Shown piece by piece: positions 36,030 to 47,480 of a stretch of 64,000 nucleotides of DNA (positions are counted from its first letter, which is position 1; every line of letters starts with the position of its first letter). The notes under the pieces are model-generated. The model was not told where the DNA came from and made no database searches. It was given only the letters and a program-made list of their open reading frames with translations. The translations under genes were made by a program, and so were the position numbers. This DNA comes from Hibiscus mutabilis. Its lineage: Eukaryota > Streptophyta > Magnoliopsida > Malvales > Malvaceae. The stretch lies in the NCBI GenBank assembly GCA_019671005.1, contig CM033726.1, forward strand, positions 4,781,213-4,845,212, in the 5' to 3' direction.

Positions 36030-37650
36030 CAAGATTAATTTCGTCAATCTCGAGACTCTCTTATTGTTGTGGTCTTCATAGATGATATTTTTGTTTATTC
36101 AAAGACCAAAGCTGAACATGACTACCATCTTCGAGTGGTACTGCAAACTTTAAGAGATAAACAACTTAATGCCAAGTTTCTAAATGCAAGTTCCGGTTGT
36201 CAGAAATAACTTTTCTTGGATATGTAGTGTCATTAGAAGGAATAAGGGTGGACCCCAAGAAAATACAAGATATTCTTGAACGGGAAGAGCCGAAAAATGT
36301 CTTTAAAAGAGGAGACAAGCTGGAATTAGGAAAGTACAGAACTATGAAATTAAGCCAAGTGGTTGATTATATTACTGAGGTAAAATATGTCTCTGACAAT
36401 ATCTGAAGAGAGAAGATATTAACGGAGGCCACTTATAGTTCATTAATTATGTACCCAAGGAGTAATAAGATGTATCAAGATTTAAAGATTCGAAACTGTG
36501 GCCAAATACTTATGGATTACTTCAGTCTATCTCTATTCCCTAATGGAAATGGGAACGAATAATAATAGATTTTAAAATGGGATTGCCAGCTAAATCAAGT
36601 AAAAAGAATTCAATATGAAGCATTATGGATTGTCTGACAAAGTTTGATCATCTTATTTCAGTTGAATGTATTATTCGCTAGATAAATATGTAGAACATTA
36701 TGTTCGAGAGATGGTAAGACTACATGGTATCTCAGTATTGATAGTGTCAGACTGAGACCCAAGGTTTATTTCAAGGTATTGGGGTACGTTACATGAAGTT
36801 TTAGGTACTAAACCAAATTTTAGTACAGTTTGCATCCGCAAACAGATGAGCAATCTGAGCGGATAATAAAGATTCTAGAGGATATGTTACGAACTTGTGC
36901 GATTAAGTTTGCGGGATCATGGGAAAAGTACTTGCCTTTAGCTGAATTTGTTTACAACAATAGTTATTAAGCAAGTATCAAGATAGCATATGGAAGAAAA
37001 TACCGAACTTCTCTAAATCGGTTCGGGTTACAAGATAGAAATATTCAGAAAAACTCAAATGTTGGAAGAGTGATTTAACACAAGACATGGAGGATAAAGT
37101 AAAGATTATTCAGCAAAATTTTAGGGCTGTCTTGGATTGACAAAAGGCCTATGCAAATAAGAAGAAAAAGGATGTTGAATATGAAGTTAAAGAAAAAGTG
37201 TTTTTAAAGGGTTCACCTTGGAAGATGGTGATTACGTTTTAGTCGAAAAGAAAAGCTTAGTCCTAGATTTATGGGGCCATATGAAATTCTAAAAAGAGTG
37301 AGACCAATGGTTTACCAATTGGCTTTATCTTCATATTTGAGCAAGATTCATGATGTGCTTCACGTATTCATGCTTTGGAAGTATTGATCGGATTCTTCAC
37401 ATGTAATTACTTTTGAAAAAAAATAAACTGCGATCGGATTTGACGTATGAAGAAGAAACAGTGAAAATCTTAGCATACGAAGTCAAAGAATTAAAGAACA
37501 AGAAAATTCTACTGATTAAGGTTCTCTGGAGAGATCATAAAGTAGAGAACGTCATTTGGGAAAATTGAAGAAAGAATGAATAAACAAAATACGAAGTTGT
37601 TTGAAACGGGTAAACGTTAAAAATTCGAGGACAAATTTTCTTAAGGGGGA
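36030..37650 (+). pseudogene. Gypsy pol remnant: reverse transcriptase, integrase, chromodomain
   Basis: Readable pieces are VVVFIDDIFVYSKTKAEHD (reverse transcriptase catalytic motif, usually YVDD or FIDD) at about 36064-36120, then ITFLGYVVSLEGIRVDPKK at 36203-36260 in another frame. Integrase text follows near 36710-36960 (LHGISVLIVSD, DPRFISRYWGTLHEVLGTK, PLAEFVYNNSY), then the chain linking to the LTR near 37250-37380. EVKELKNKKILLIKVLWRDH at 37480-37550 is the chromodomain-like C-terminus. Between 36290 and 36650 the RNase H region is barely recognisable. It cannot make a working enzyme. Confidence 0.8.
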
Positions 37651-37655
37651 GGAAT

Positions 37656-40600
37656 TGTAATATCCCAATTTTTTGCTTAGTGACTAAAATGTAATTTTTG
37701 AAAGTTTAGGGGTTAAAGTGTAAACTTTGGAAAAGTTTAGGGACTAAAGTGTAATTTTAAAAAGTTATGTAATTTAACCCCGTAAATGGATAGTTCACCA
37801 CAAAGAGTGATATTTCTTTGTTACTCAATTTTTCATATGAGGCTTATGTTATTCGAAATTGGATCGAATAAAATTATTAAGCGTGCTCAGGCCAGAGAAA
37901 TATTAGGATGGTGACCTCCGGGAAGATTCTATAAAAGTGTTTCTGATCGCTATTTTGGACTCAGTAAGAGTAGAGAAAATTCGTTCGGATTATCGATAAA
38001 GGAATTCTAAGAGAAATTTCATTCTATGAAGATTTTCGATAATTATCGGAATAATAGACAGAGTTAGGAAAATTCAGTCTAAGTCCTTGGAAAAAGGAAG
38101 TTTTTATGGGATAATGGAGTTTATTTCCCGAATATGGAAATATATAATTTTCGGAATAAATCCAATAGCTTGGAAAAAGGTAAAATCGCAGTAGAAGTAT
38201 TTTATGGATATCAGTATATCAGATCGAATTGAAATTTTAAAGACAGTTCCAAAGATTATAAAAAATTCATAAAATATTATTTCATGAGTATTTTGTTAAT
38301 GTTGGTGAGATTCTAACTAGATTTAGTTAGAATATGATGGAGTGGTTATAAAGCTCAAAGAAAGCAAATTTGGAAATCGTATTGAATAAAATTTGAATAT
38401 TTGGATCAAATGAATATCATAAATTAAAATTTATGATATTTTGGGAAGGGGGCTGGTTAGAATGGAACCAATTTGGTTCAATTTTTATGGAATGACAATT
38501 TTCAAGACTAGTTGTAAATAAAGTCTAGTTGGAGGGCAAATTGGTCATTTTCCATGGATGGGATTTTTGAAATATTTTGGAACTTTGAGGGAAATTTTGG
38601 AAGAAGATTTACACATGGATTAAATCATGGCCATTGATTTTCATGAGATTGAATATTGGCCATTATAATAAAAGGGCAAATTAGTAATTTCACTACTTAA
38701 ATGAATTTAAAATTCATTTAACCTTTACACATGGATTAAAATAGTCAAAAGATGAGAAAAAAATATCTCATCTTCAGCCCAAGGCTGTTCGAAACATTGG
38801 AGAAGAAAGGGGAATTTTTTTTCTTCAAATTTTCAAGTCCAAAATTGAAGAATCAAGACAAGTTTCAAGCAAAATTAATTTAGGTAAATTGTTCTACACT
38901 TGATTCTCTTCATTTTGATAGTAAAATTGCATAGAATTATGAATTTTAAGTTAGGGTTTGAAGAGAGAGAAATTAGGGTTTCATGGAATTTTGTTAGAAT
39001 TGATGTAGTAGACGATGAATTAAGCTTAGTTTTGATAAAAACAAGCTTGAAATCAAGTTAATTTCATGTTGGAAGTTATAAACCCTAATCTTGAAATTTA
39101 GAGTTTTAATTAAGGTTATGGAATTGGTGATGAAATTGAAGTAATTGTGATTCAATAAGCTTAATTTTGATGTTAGATTGAATAATTTCCCAAGATGAGA
39201 TTTTAGGGACTATTTCGGAAATTTTAAGAAATTAAGGAAAATTATTGAAAATTTATTTTTAGCATTGGAATCATTGAATTATGGTGAAAGTAGCTTGAAT
39301 TGGTGATTAGTGACGAAAATGAAAATATTTGGAAATTCAAGGACCAATTCGGCAATTTTAAAAAAAATAAAGGATTGATCTTGAATTGATGAATAATTGA
39401 TATAATTGAAGATTCAAGCCTGATAGGAAGTTAAAAGGATTGGAATGATAAGAAAGGAAATGTAAAGGACCAATTCGAAATAAAAGTTTTGGTGAAGGAC
39501 TAAATTGGTCAAAGTTTAAAAGTTGAAGGAAAATTTATAAGGATGTTTGAAATAAATAAATGGTTTATTTGTACATGAATTTATGTGCAAAAGTGAAGTA
39601 GTGATTAAAATGTCACTTTTATAAAGTTTAAGGACTAAAAAGGAAATAGTCCAAAATAAGTAATTAATTATGGAAATTGTTCAAAAATGGGTTTGAACAA
39701 TTATTTAATGTTCAAAATGGTCACTAAAGACTTAGGGACCATTTCGGCAATGATGTGAAATATTGAGGAAATTTTTAGAAAAAAATTATAATCGAATAGT
39801 TATGTTTAAGAATTAAGTTAACAATGTTAGATTTAAGTCGAATACGAGAATGATAATGTATATGTTCGATTGGTCTTATACAGTTCTAAAAGAGATCGAA
39901 AGAGAACCAGTGGTAAAGAGAAAGATAAGAACCTTGAGTAAGCTTAGTGAGGCATATTATTCATGGCTCAGGTGAGAGCATTTATATGTTTTAAAAATGC
40001 AATTAGGAAGACTTGTGAGTAGTCGACCTTAAATTAAAATGGTATTACATTTTTATATGATTTCATTATGTTGAAAATGACATTATATTTCTCTATAATT
40101 CGTGATATAATACATTGCTTGACATGGCAAAATTGATGGAATACCAAGTACGAATAATTGTTTGCATAAATGATGATGCATTATGTATACACGAGATATG
40201 GAAAATGCCAAGATTAAAATGAAACAAGTTAAAATGGAACAAGATACACCTAAAAATAGTATTGCCTTATATATATGTGGAGCTACTGCATGTTGTAATA
40301 AAATTAGATTACATGGAATATGAAGTATGAAATATTTTTCTAAGAAATAATGATGATCTATGTTTTCCAATGACTATTTATGATGAAGCATGAAGCATGA
40401 AATGTTTATTTATATGATTGAATATGATGATTGATTGATGATAAAAGAAATGCCCAAGTATTGAGTATGAGAGTCCATGGTATAGTTGGCATGCCATAGA
40501 GTCTTTAGCAGCTGGACCCTCATGTTCATGTTATCAGACAAATATTGTGACAAAATGATTGTTTCACATGCACCCTGGGGATCCATGCCCACTGTCCTTG

Positions 40601-41954
40601 AGTGCAATGTCGAGGTGCTTCTTGTTTATGGGGAGCAAATAGCGTCCCCGAGTACGTACTCATCTTCACATTCACGTTAGACACTACGGTGACATTTCAA
40701 GATGACTCGCGTACCTCGATCTCAGATAATGTACTTTGGGCAATGATAAATGAATCATGTCATGTATATGGAATATGTTATGTAATTAAAACATGTCATG
40801 TATACAAATGATATCACGTACATGAATCATGCCACGTATGAAAATCATGGCATGTAAGTGAAATATGCCATGTATGAGAATCATGTTATATAAATGGATT
40901 ATGCAATGAACATGAATCATGTTACGTATATGAACCATGTCATATATACGAACCATGCCATGTATATGAAGTATGCCATATTTATGAATCATGTTACGTA
41001 TATGAACACATGACATGTATATGAATCATGACACGTATATGAATTATGCCATGTATACAAACTATGTTACATATATGAATTATGCCATGTATATGAATCA
41101 TGCCATGTTTACTTACTATGTCATGTATATGAATCATGTCATGTAAATGAAGTATGTCATGTAAATGAATTATGTATGTGGATCATGCCATGTATATGAA
41201 ACATGCTATGTATATGAACTATGCTATGTACATGATTTATTGATAACGATGGAGTATTGGAAACTAGATTAAGTTAGAAAAACTATGACTTGCACTTAAA
41301 TATTAGTTGACTATGAAACCTTGATAGTACAATACTACTTTAGATAGAAAATATGCTAGGTTAATATCTAACATGTATTGCTTTATTTTATATTTTGATA
41401 AATAAGAATATTGCCTCACTAAGTTCGTACTTAGCGTGTGATGTTGATTCACACGTAGGTTCTCCAAGATAAACTTAAAGAGGAGCTGCTTATTTTGGAA
41501 AGATCAAGTTATTACGTGATTACGATATGTACATCTTTTAAGTAGATGATATCTAGTGGCATGTACAAATGTTAAAGTATATGCTAATATGAATGCATGG
41601 ATTGAAGAAATGGTTTACTGGAGGTAGCTATGAATTTTGATATAGTTAAAATGATGTTTAACCCTAATCGCGTAAAAATTTTAAAATCAAGAAAGGGTTT
41701 AGGCAGTGTACATAGTTTTCACTATGAATTATATTTTTACTTCAATAACTCAATTATGAAATTTATAAACCAATCCAGGCTCAAAACTAGCTACAATAGA
41801 CTGGCATAGTTTTTAATTCAAAACCGAGAAAGGGTTAAACTGCAAAAATGAATTTTGGTATAAAAAATAAATTTACAAGTCAGGATTTCTTTCAATGACT
41901 CCGTAACATCTTTAATGTATAATCGGCTTACGACTATACGTTAAGGGTGTTACA
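37656..41954 (+). repeat. 3' LTR of the truncated gypsy element, 4.3 kb
   Basis: It begins TGTAATATCCC directly after the polypurine tract and ends GGGTGTTACA, so TGTAA and TTACA form the usual inverted ends. Such length is large for an LTR; about 480 bp are a tandem satellite. The other LTR is gone, so the right end rests on the terminal motif only. GAGTAAGCTTAGTGAGGC (near 39936) and CACTAAGTTCGTACTTAGC (near 41416) are phrases also typical of LTRs of this lineage. Confidence 0.7.
40753..41234. repeat. 18-bp tandem satellite inside the LTR, about 27 units
   Basis: The consensus is AATCATGYCATGTATATG. Most units are exactly 18 bp with 1-5 changes; a few have small indels. Each has two CATG palindromes. 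Because 18 is divisible by three, a run of 76 codons stays open on the minus strand as a meaningless hexapeptide repeat. Confidence 0.9.
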
Positions 41955-42152
41955 CTTATAATATAATATTAATATAATATTTATTAGAGAGATAATTTCA
42001 TTATTCTTAAAAGAAGTAGTGAATATGTAGAAAAAAAATTTATAATAGGTTAACTTGTAACCAAACCGTCAGTAACGGTTACCATTAGCGGTTAAAACAG
42101 TTAAACAACTGTTTAGGTTAAACGGTACGGTTAACGTACCATAAATACCCCT
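41955..42152. mobile_element. Right half of the split TAGGGG-type MITE
   Basis: After an AT-rich part come CGGTTACCATTAGCGGTTAAA and GGTTAACGTACC phrases, ending in AATACCCCTAA, the inverted counterpart of TTAGGGG at 35846. Confidence 0.5.
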
Positions 42153-45000
42153 AACCTTTAATCAAATACAGCAGAAAATAAGCCAGTTTCGTTGCAATCT
42201 CCGAACAAAACCATGCGAGTCCGAGGTGGCTTAAGCTTAGCCATGGTGGTTTAGAATCAGATTCAGTGTCTGTCGCCATGCACCAGACAATGCCCCATCC
42301 CCGGCGTGTTGGTTTTCAAGGGAATTCTTAAAACCCCATATCGGTAATGCAACAAAATGTACATGAAAAAACTAGCTTTTTAAGAAATGGGTTTTGATTA
42401 TTTATGTGGTGGTTTGTCATTAAATTATGTATATATAGATTTTTATGGGGTTTTGGATTAAGGATGGAATGATTAAGGTTTCAAAGCAAATAGGGCTTGA
42501 TGCGTATGTTCCCTTCTAATAGTACATATTGCAACCTAATCGAGACCCTAGGGGCTCTCACCTCTAAATAGTAAATACTCTTTCTCAAGTTTAAGAGTTA
42601 ATCGCACAAAATCTATACATCTGACTTTAATTTAAATTAAGCTTCAAATTTTTAAGCATTCTCTCAAATTATAGCTATCATTTTAAATTGGTCCCCAACT
42701 TTTGATCATTTTAATCTCAACCCCAAACTATCCGTATATTCGTATCATGTTTATTGTTAATAAAATTGTTAAAAATTTTGTTAATTGTCATATAAACATT
42801 GAAGTATATTATGTAATAATATGATGCGATATACATGATAACTTTTTAAAGGACCTCATTAAAAACCCTTCATAACTGAATTCAAGTGAAACCTCAAATC
42901 CGATAGGAGAAAAAAGCGCCCATGAAGTTTTATTATCCGAAAACAAACAACAGACATAAACGATAATTAATGTTGCATATACTGATAATTTGAGAATGAA
43001 ATTAGAATGTTTAAAAATTTCAGGATCAATTTAAAATGAAAGTCATAATTTAAGGACATATAATAAAATTAACTTTGAGTTTAATTTAAACTTAATCTCC
43101 GTTTAAAAGAAATTGGTATCAAATTCAATCAAATGTAATGGATTTCTTTTATGGTCCATTTGTCTTTTCAATATGTTTTCTTCATCTCTAAATTTCATTT
43201 TTTTAATAATTCTAATTCTAAATAGAGGAGATGAGATGGGACTCTAAAGGAAGAAAAAATAAGCTCTTAGTAAGTCTAGAACCACCTAAAAAATATGAAG
43301 AAATAAAAATGAACAACTTGTTCAACCGTTCAGATGTGTTTGCTCCTCTAAATCTCATTTTAAAAGTAACTAATCAAATAAAAACGAATTGATGGAGTTG
43401 TTGGAATTATTAAACAAAAGTAGAGATTGACCCCAATAGTAACCATCTCTCATCTTTCATTATAATTAGATTTGGAAAATGATTTCTAGTTGGAATTTAA
43501 TGAATGATCTCCCCCATTAATTTCTAGGCGGCATGTCTTTGTGAATTGTGACCACAATGAATTAATTTTGATGTTGCTCTATGTATGATCACGTGCCCCC
43601 AGCCCACCAATGCCCAATGATCTTTGGAATTAGGATATGAATTTAAATTCATAATATCTTGTTATAGTATTTAAATATAAAATGAATTAATACGATAGAA
43701 ATATGGGAATTATTGGATATGAAACCGACAGAAGAAATAGTTGAAGCAAATTAAAGGGGGAGTTGAAATGTTTGACCCTAACAAGAATGGGGACATGTGT
43801 AGGGTAGGGTTTGTGGCATTTTAGCCCTAGCTTAGGTACCTGCTTCTCACTTTACCTTCTCTTCTTTCCTTTGCCTTTTGTACCTTTTACACAATTGAGC
43901 TATCTAAGAATAATCAAATCAATGTGAACAAAATAGTTGAATTTGTAATTCAACAGTTTAGATCACACCTGATTTAATTATCATTCATTTATTGTTTAAT
44001 AAAAATATTTATAGTTTCAAATCTATTGGTTATAGGAAAATAATCCAAATGGAAATTAATTTTTAGAATATAGGGGATATTGGAGAATATTTAAGGATAT
44101 ACGATATTTTTTACAGTATAGGGGAAGACGCCACCCCTCCTTTTTTTAATAATTTTTTTCATGCACGTAAACATTTTAGGTTAAAAAAATATAAAAAACA
44201 CCAATAAAGCCACCTGCAGGTCACCTTCACTGTTCTTTTTGCCATAGTTTTCAAAATAAAATTTAAAGACCCTCATTTCCCTAAAATTAATTTTAAGGGG
44301 TAATATTCTCCCAATTTCCCCCTTTAGTTACTATATATATAGTTGTTTATGATTTATAGATAATAAAATTTAAATATAAATATATAAAGATGTCAACTTT
44401 TACAAACCCAACTAGTGGAAAGAAAAATATAATCAAATGTTATGTTACTTTACAATCATACAAGTATATTAAAAAAAATTAACTTTAAGCCGATTTTGTC
44501 AAATTTTGGTTGACAATTTTCATTATTCTATTACTATCCTTAGTGAAAACCCAGCAAGTGGGAACATAAGGTGCTCTAAGAAAATGCTTCATTTTCCTAT
44601 AAATTTGCGCCCTTTTTCCCCTTAGCGTGAAAGTTTATTAGTGCGATGTCCTTGTCTAGACCAAATAATATCCCGTTACAGCCTTACAGGTGAATGACTA
44701 ATCAGCAATCAACTCCTTTTTGAATTTGTTTTCATTAAAAGTACAAAAACCAAAGAAACACGACAAGCGCATAAAATTGCTGCTTCTACGGACAATCAAA
44801 ACCAAATACTAATCTCATTCATCATTTTAACATATACAACATCAAACTTTACAAACAAGCTTTAGAAAAGATTAATTTGGTACCAAGTGAAACCCTCTTT
44901 TCCCTCTTCATTGTTTCCCTTATGCTGGATTTGGCCTCTCTTTCTTTGCTTCTAAAAAACTCTAGTAAACTTGGCTTTTAATGGGGGCATGGATCCTTGT
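42153..45000. other. Intergenic spacer between the gypsy remnant and the PIN gene
   Basis: No gene was recognised. A less AT-rich patch at 42190-42345 has short open frames with several cysteines but matches nothing I know. About 42590-43090 is an imperfect inverted repeat: CATTTTAAATTGGTCCCCAAC faces GATCAATTTAAAATG. The rest is AT-rich. Confidence 0.4.
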
Positions 45001-45141
45001 ATTAGGGGACGACATTCAGCTCCAAAAATATTGGAACCCTTTGGCATATTGTCCCCCGGAAAATCCTCATGTTTCTTTGATCGATGCTTGTTTCCGAATC
45101 AATCCCTTACTCTGCCTAACCATAGAACAAAAGAAGAAGAA

Positions 45142-47358
45142 TCATAATCCTAGAAGAATGTAGTACACCAGTGTAATTGGTAGTGCTATCAACATCCCGA
45201 AGATAACCCTGAAACATTGCAGATCAAGATATCAGTTCGAGTTTCGTATGATATTTGTGTTCGACATATATTTTAAATTTTGCGTGATGTGGACGACTCG
45301 GTGTTTACTTACGCGGTGCTAAGAATTGCAGGGTGGACGTTGTACTCCTTAGCGAACACAAAGGGTACAATTCCTTGTGGCAGAGCAGCCTGAACAATGG
45401 CGATGCGGAGGAGGTCGCCACGCAACCCTACTGCGATCGAAGCGGCAGCCATGACAGCCGGGCCGGTCAAGAACCTAACTGCCATTGCAAAGGTAGCTAC
45501 AGAGTTGCCACAAGCGATCAACTTGGGTTGCAGAGCCATAAACAGACCTTTTTTCACCATGTAAATCAACAATTAGGACTTTTCCTAGGAAACAATACAT
45601 GTGGATTAACGAAAAGTTCTTACCTAAGCTAAACATGGCCATTCCTAGTCCGGCATCTGACAAGATGGAGATGGATTTCTCTAATATTTTCGGCATGTTC
45701 ACATGCCACCTGCAATTAAAAACTCAAATCAGTAAATTTATGACATCTGAAAATACTTGGTGAACGAAGTTTGAATCAACTCACCTGAAAGCAATTAGGG
45801 ACCAAACCAGTCCAATGATGCTGGAATATGTGTTGGGGTTTCGGATAAGCTTGCGCCAAACCATGATCAAGATCAATCGGGTCATTACACTCGCCGGAGG
45901 CATTTGTTTGCCAACACCCGAGGGTGCTCCAGCGGCAGCCTTAGGGTGGAGCTCCGCTGTTGAATTGGACCTCAACTTGTTGAATTCGTTCGGCCCTTCT
46001 TTATCCCTCTCATCTTCCCCATCTCTTCCGGAAAAGCCAAAGTTTTCTCCATTGAAGTCACCACTGCCCACCATAACTTCACACCAAAAGCACAAATTTT
46101 AAGAAAATTCAAAGCAATTCAGATGAATGAATGAAGTTATTATATATATACCTTTGCTTTCCCCGTTTTGAGGGTGATCGGAAACCAACATCCTGATCTC
46201 TTTAGCACTCTGATCAGACCGTCCGGATTGCTCGGACTCCGTCCCACCAAAGACGTGCAGTCCATCGCCTTCCGATACCGGCAAAGCACTGGAACTCCAC
46301 ACAAACATGTGCAGTTCCTTTGCATCATGATTCACTTTATTATTCTCCTGCTGCTGGGATTGGCTGTTTTTACTAGCGTTCTTCGTGAGGGATGAAAATT
46401 CAGGATTCGGAGCAGGGTACGATGAAGGAACAGTCTGTACCGGATAAAACCCAAATCGCGGCGAAACGACCGTACAATTCTCTTCAAAATTTGACGGTCT
46501 TGGAGTTGGCCCTCTCGATGATTGAACCAAGTACAAATCAGCTGGACCAAAATTCGATTGCCTTCCAGGAAATCCCATCATGGAATAAAAGTCGGAGCTG
46601 TTGAAATTCGAGCCTCTCGGAGTCGGATTCCGCGACGAGCTCAGGCTGTATATCTCAGCACCGGTGAGATTCGACGGCCTCGGCGTAAATGCCGGAAGCG
46701 AGCAAGGCCCCAACGACCTCCTCGACGCATTGGATTTCCTCACCACAACGTGCAGCTTCCCGTCTTCTCCTATTTCAGCGTCGGTTTCGAGGAAACCACG
46801 GCCGTCGAGTGAAACCACATCGGAATCGACCTTGAAGGAAACAATGGAAGCCGCGGTTTCCGGGAACTGTTCCATGATGAGTAATTTGGCGCCACGGTAC
46901 TCGAAGAGGAAAAGAAGCAGAGTGTACCAAATAATACATTGGAGCACCACGACCTGAACCATCAGCATCCCCGAGTACTTCCCGTACATGGCGATCAATA
47001 GCGGAATGCCCATGACCAGAGTGTTGGGAAGAGTGGATAGCGAGAAAATGGTGATCATCCATTCCAGGCTTCCGGTTTTAGTGAAATTAGCCCACAAGCC
47101 CAGCACGAATAGCATGATGAGTTTCTGAAGAGTGTCGGCCGCTACGAACTTGAAGTTCATGGCGTATGGGTCGTTGGTGGAAATGAAATGGAAAGACAAT
47201 AGAGGAACGGCAAATACAGCAACGAAGCGATTGATTCCCGAGCACTGGTCCGGGGAGAAAATCTTCCACCAACGGACGGAGCCGTAAGCTAAGATCATAG
47301 CTACGTATAGTGGAATCACCGCCGTTAAAACGGTGTAAAGATCCCCCCAACTGATCAT
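45142..47358 (-). CDS. PIN3: Auxin efflux carrier of the PIN3/PIN7 type (five coding exons)
   Basis: Coding exons on the minus strand: 47358-46152, 46076-45785, 45709-45624, 45547-45313, 45208-45142. They give 1887 nt, or 628 residues, all with GT-AG introns. PIN proteins export the hormone auxin across the plasma membrane and set its direction of flow. Residues 1-160 are the N-terminal membrane bundle (MISWGDLYTVLTAVIPLYVA). Residues 161-460 are the long cytosolic loop of a canonical PIN. The loop holds three TPRxSN phosphorylation motifs (S229, S250, S289) and the RKSNASRRS segment. After PPASVMTRL comes the C-terminal membrane bundle with RNPNTY at 481-486, ending VYYILLGL. The loop phrases SLDG.. 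FLETDAEIG and HDAKELHMFVWSS place it in the PIN3/PIN7 clade. The length fits (Arabidopsis about 620-640). No damage is seen. Paralogues exist in most plants, so the exact number is uncertain. Confidence 0.95.
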
Positions 47359-47480
47359 CTTTTAAAAAACCCACTTTTTTTCTGATCAGAGTAATGACTG
47401 TAGAAGATCTATCGGGAGTAAGGGATGATGATGAGTGTAAAGGAAGGGCAAACTTTCTTGTATATATAAGTATTTATAAT
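47359..47480 (-). promoter_or_regulatory. Leader and TATA box of the PIN gene
   Basis: The minus strand reads TATAAATA at 47478-47471, about 115 bp before the start codon, leaving room for a leader of roughly 80 bp. It is the only well-placed TATA box here. Confidence 0.55.

Larger units (their letters stand above)
36020..41954 (+). mobile_element. 5'-truncated Ty3/gypsy (chromovirus-type) retrotransposon
   Basis: The remnant starts within the reverse transcriptase and runs through RNase H/integrase fragments and a chromodomain-like tail to a complete 3' LTR. Everything upstream (5' LTR, gag, protease and the front of reverse transcriptase) is missing. The coding part has many stops and frameshifts. 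The end of pol (AAATTCGAGGACAAATTTTC, then AAGGGGGAGGAATTG) is the standard pol/polypurine boundary of this lineage. Confidence 0.85.

Noticed and set aside
40786..41016. 76-codon minus-strand frame with a regular hexapeptide pattern
   Set aside because: It is the 18-bp satellite read in frame, not a protein gene.
46099..46151. Extension of the PIN first exon to a later stop
   Set aside because: The last 17 codons lie in the intron after a GT donor; the spliced form restores the conserved PIN loop.
46522..46957. Plus-strand open frames opposite the PIN first exon
   Set aside because: They are shadows of the PIN coding sequence and resemble no protein.
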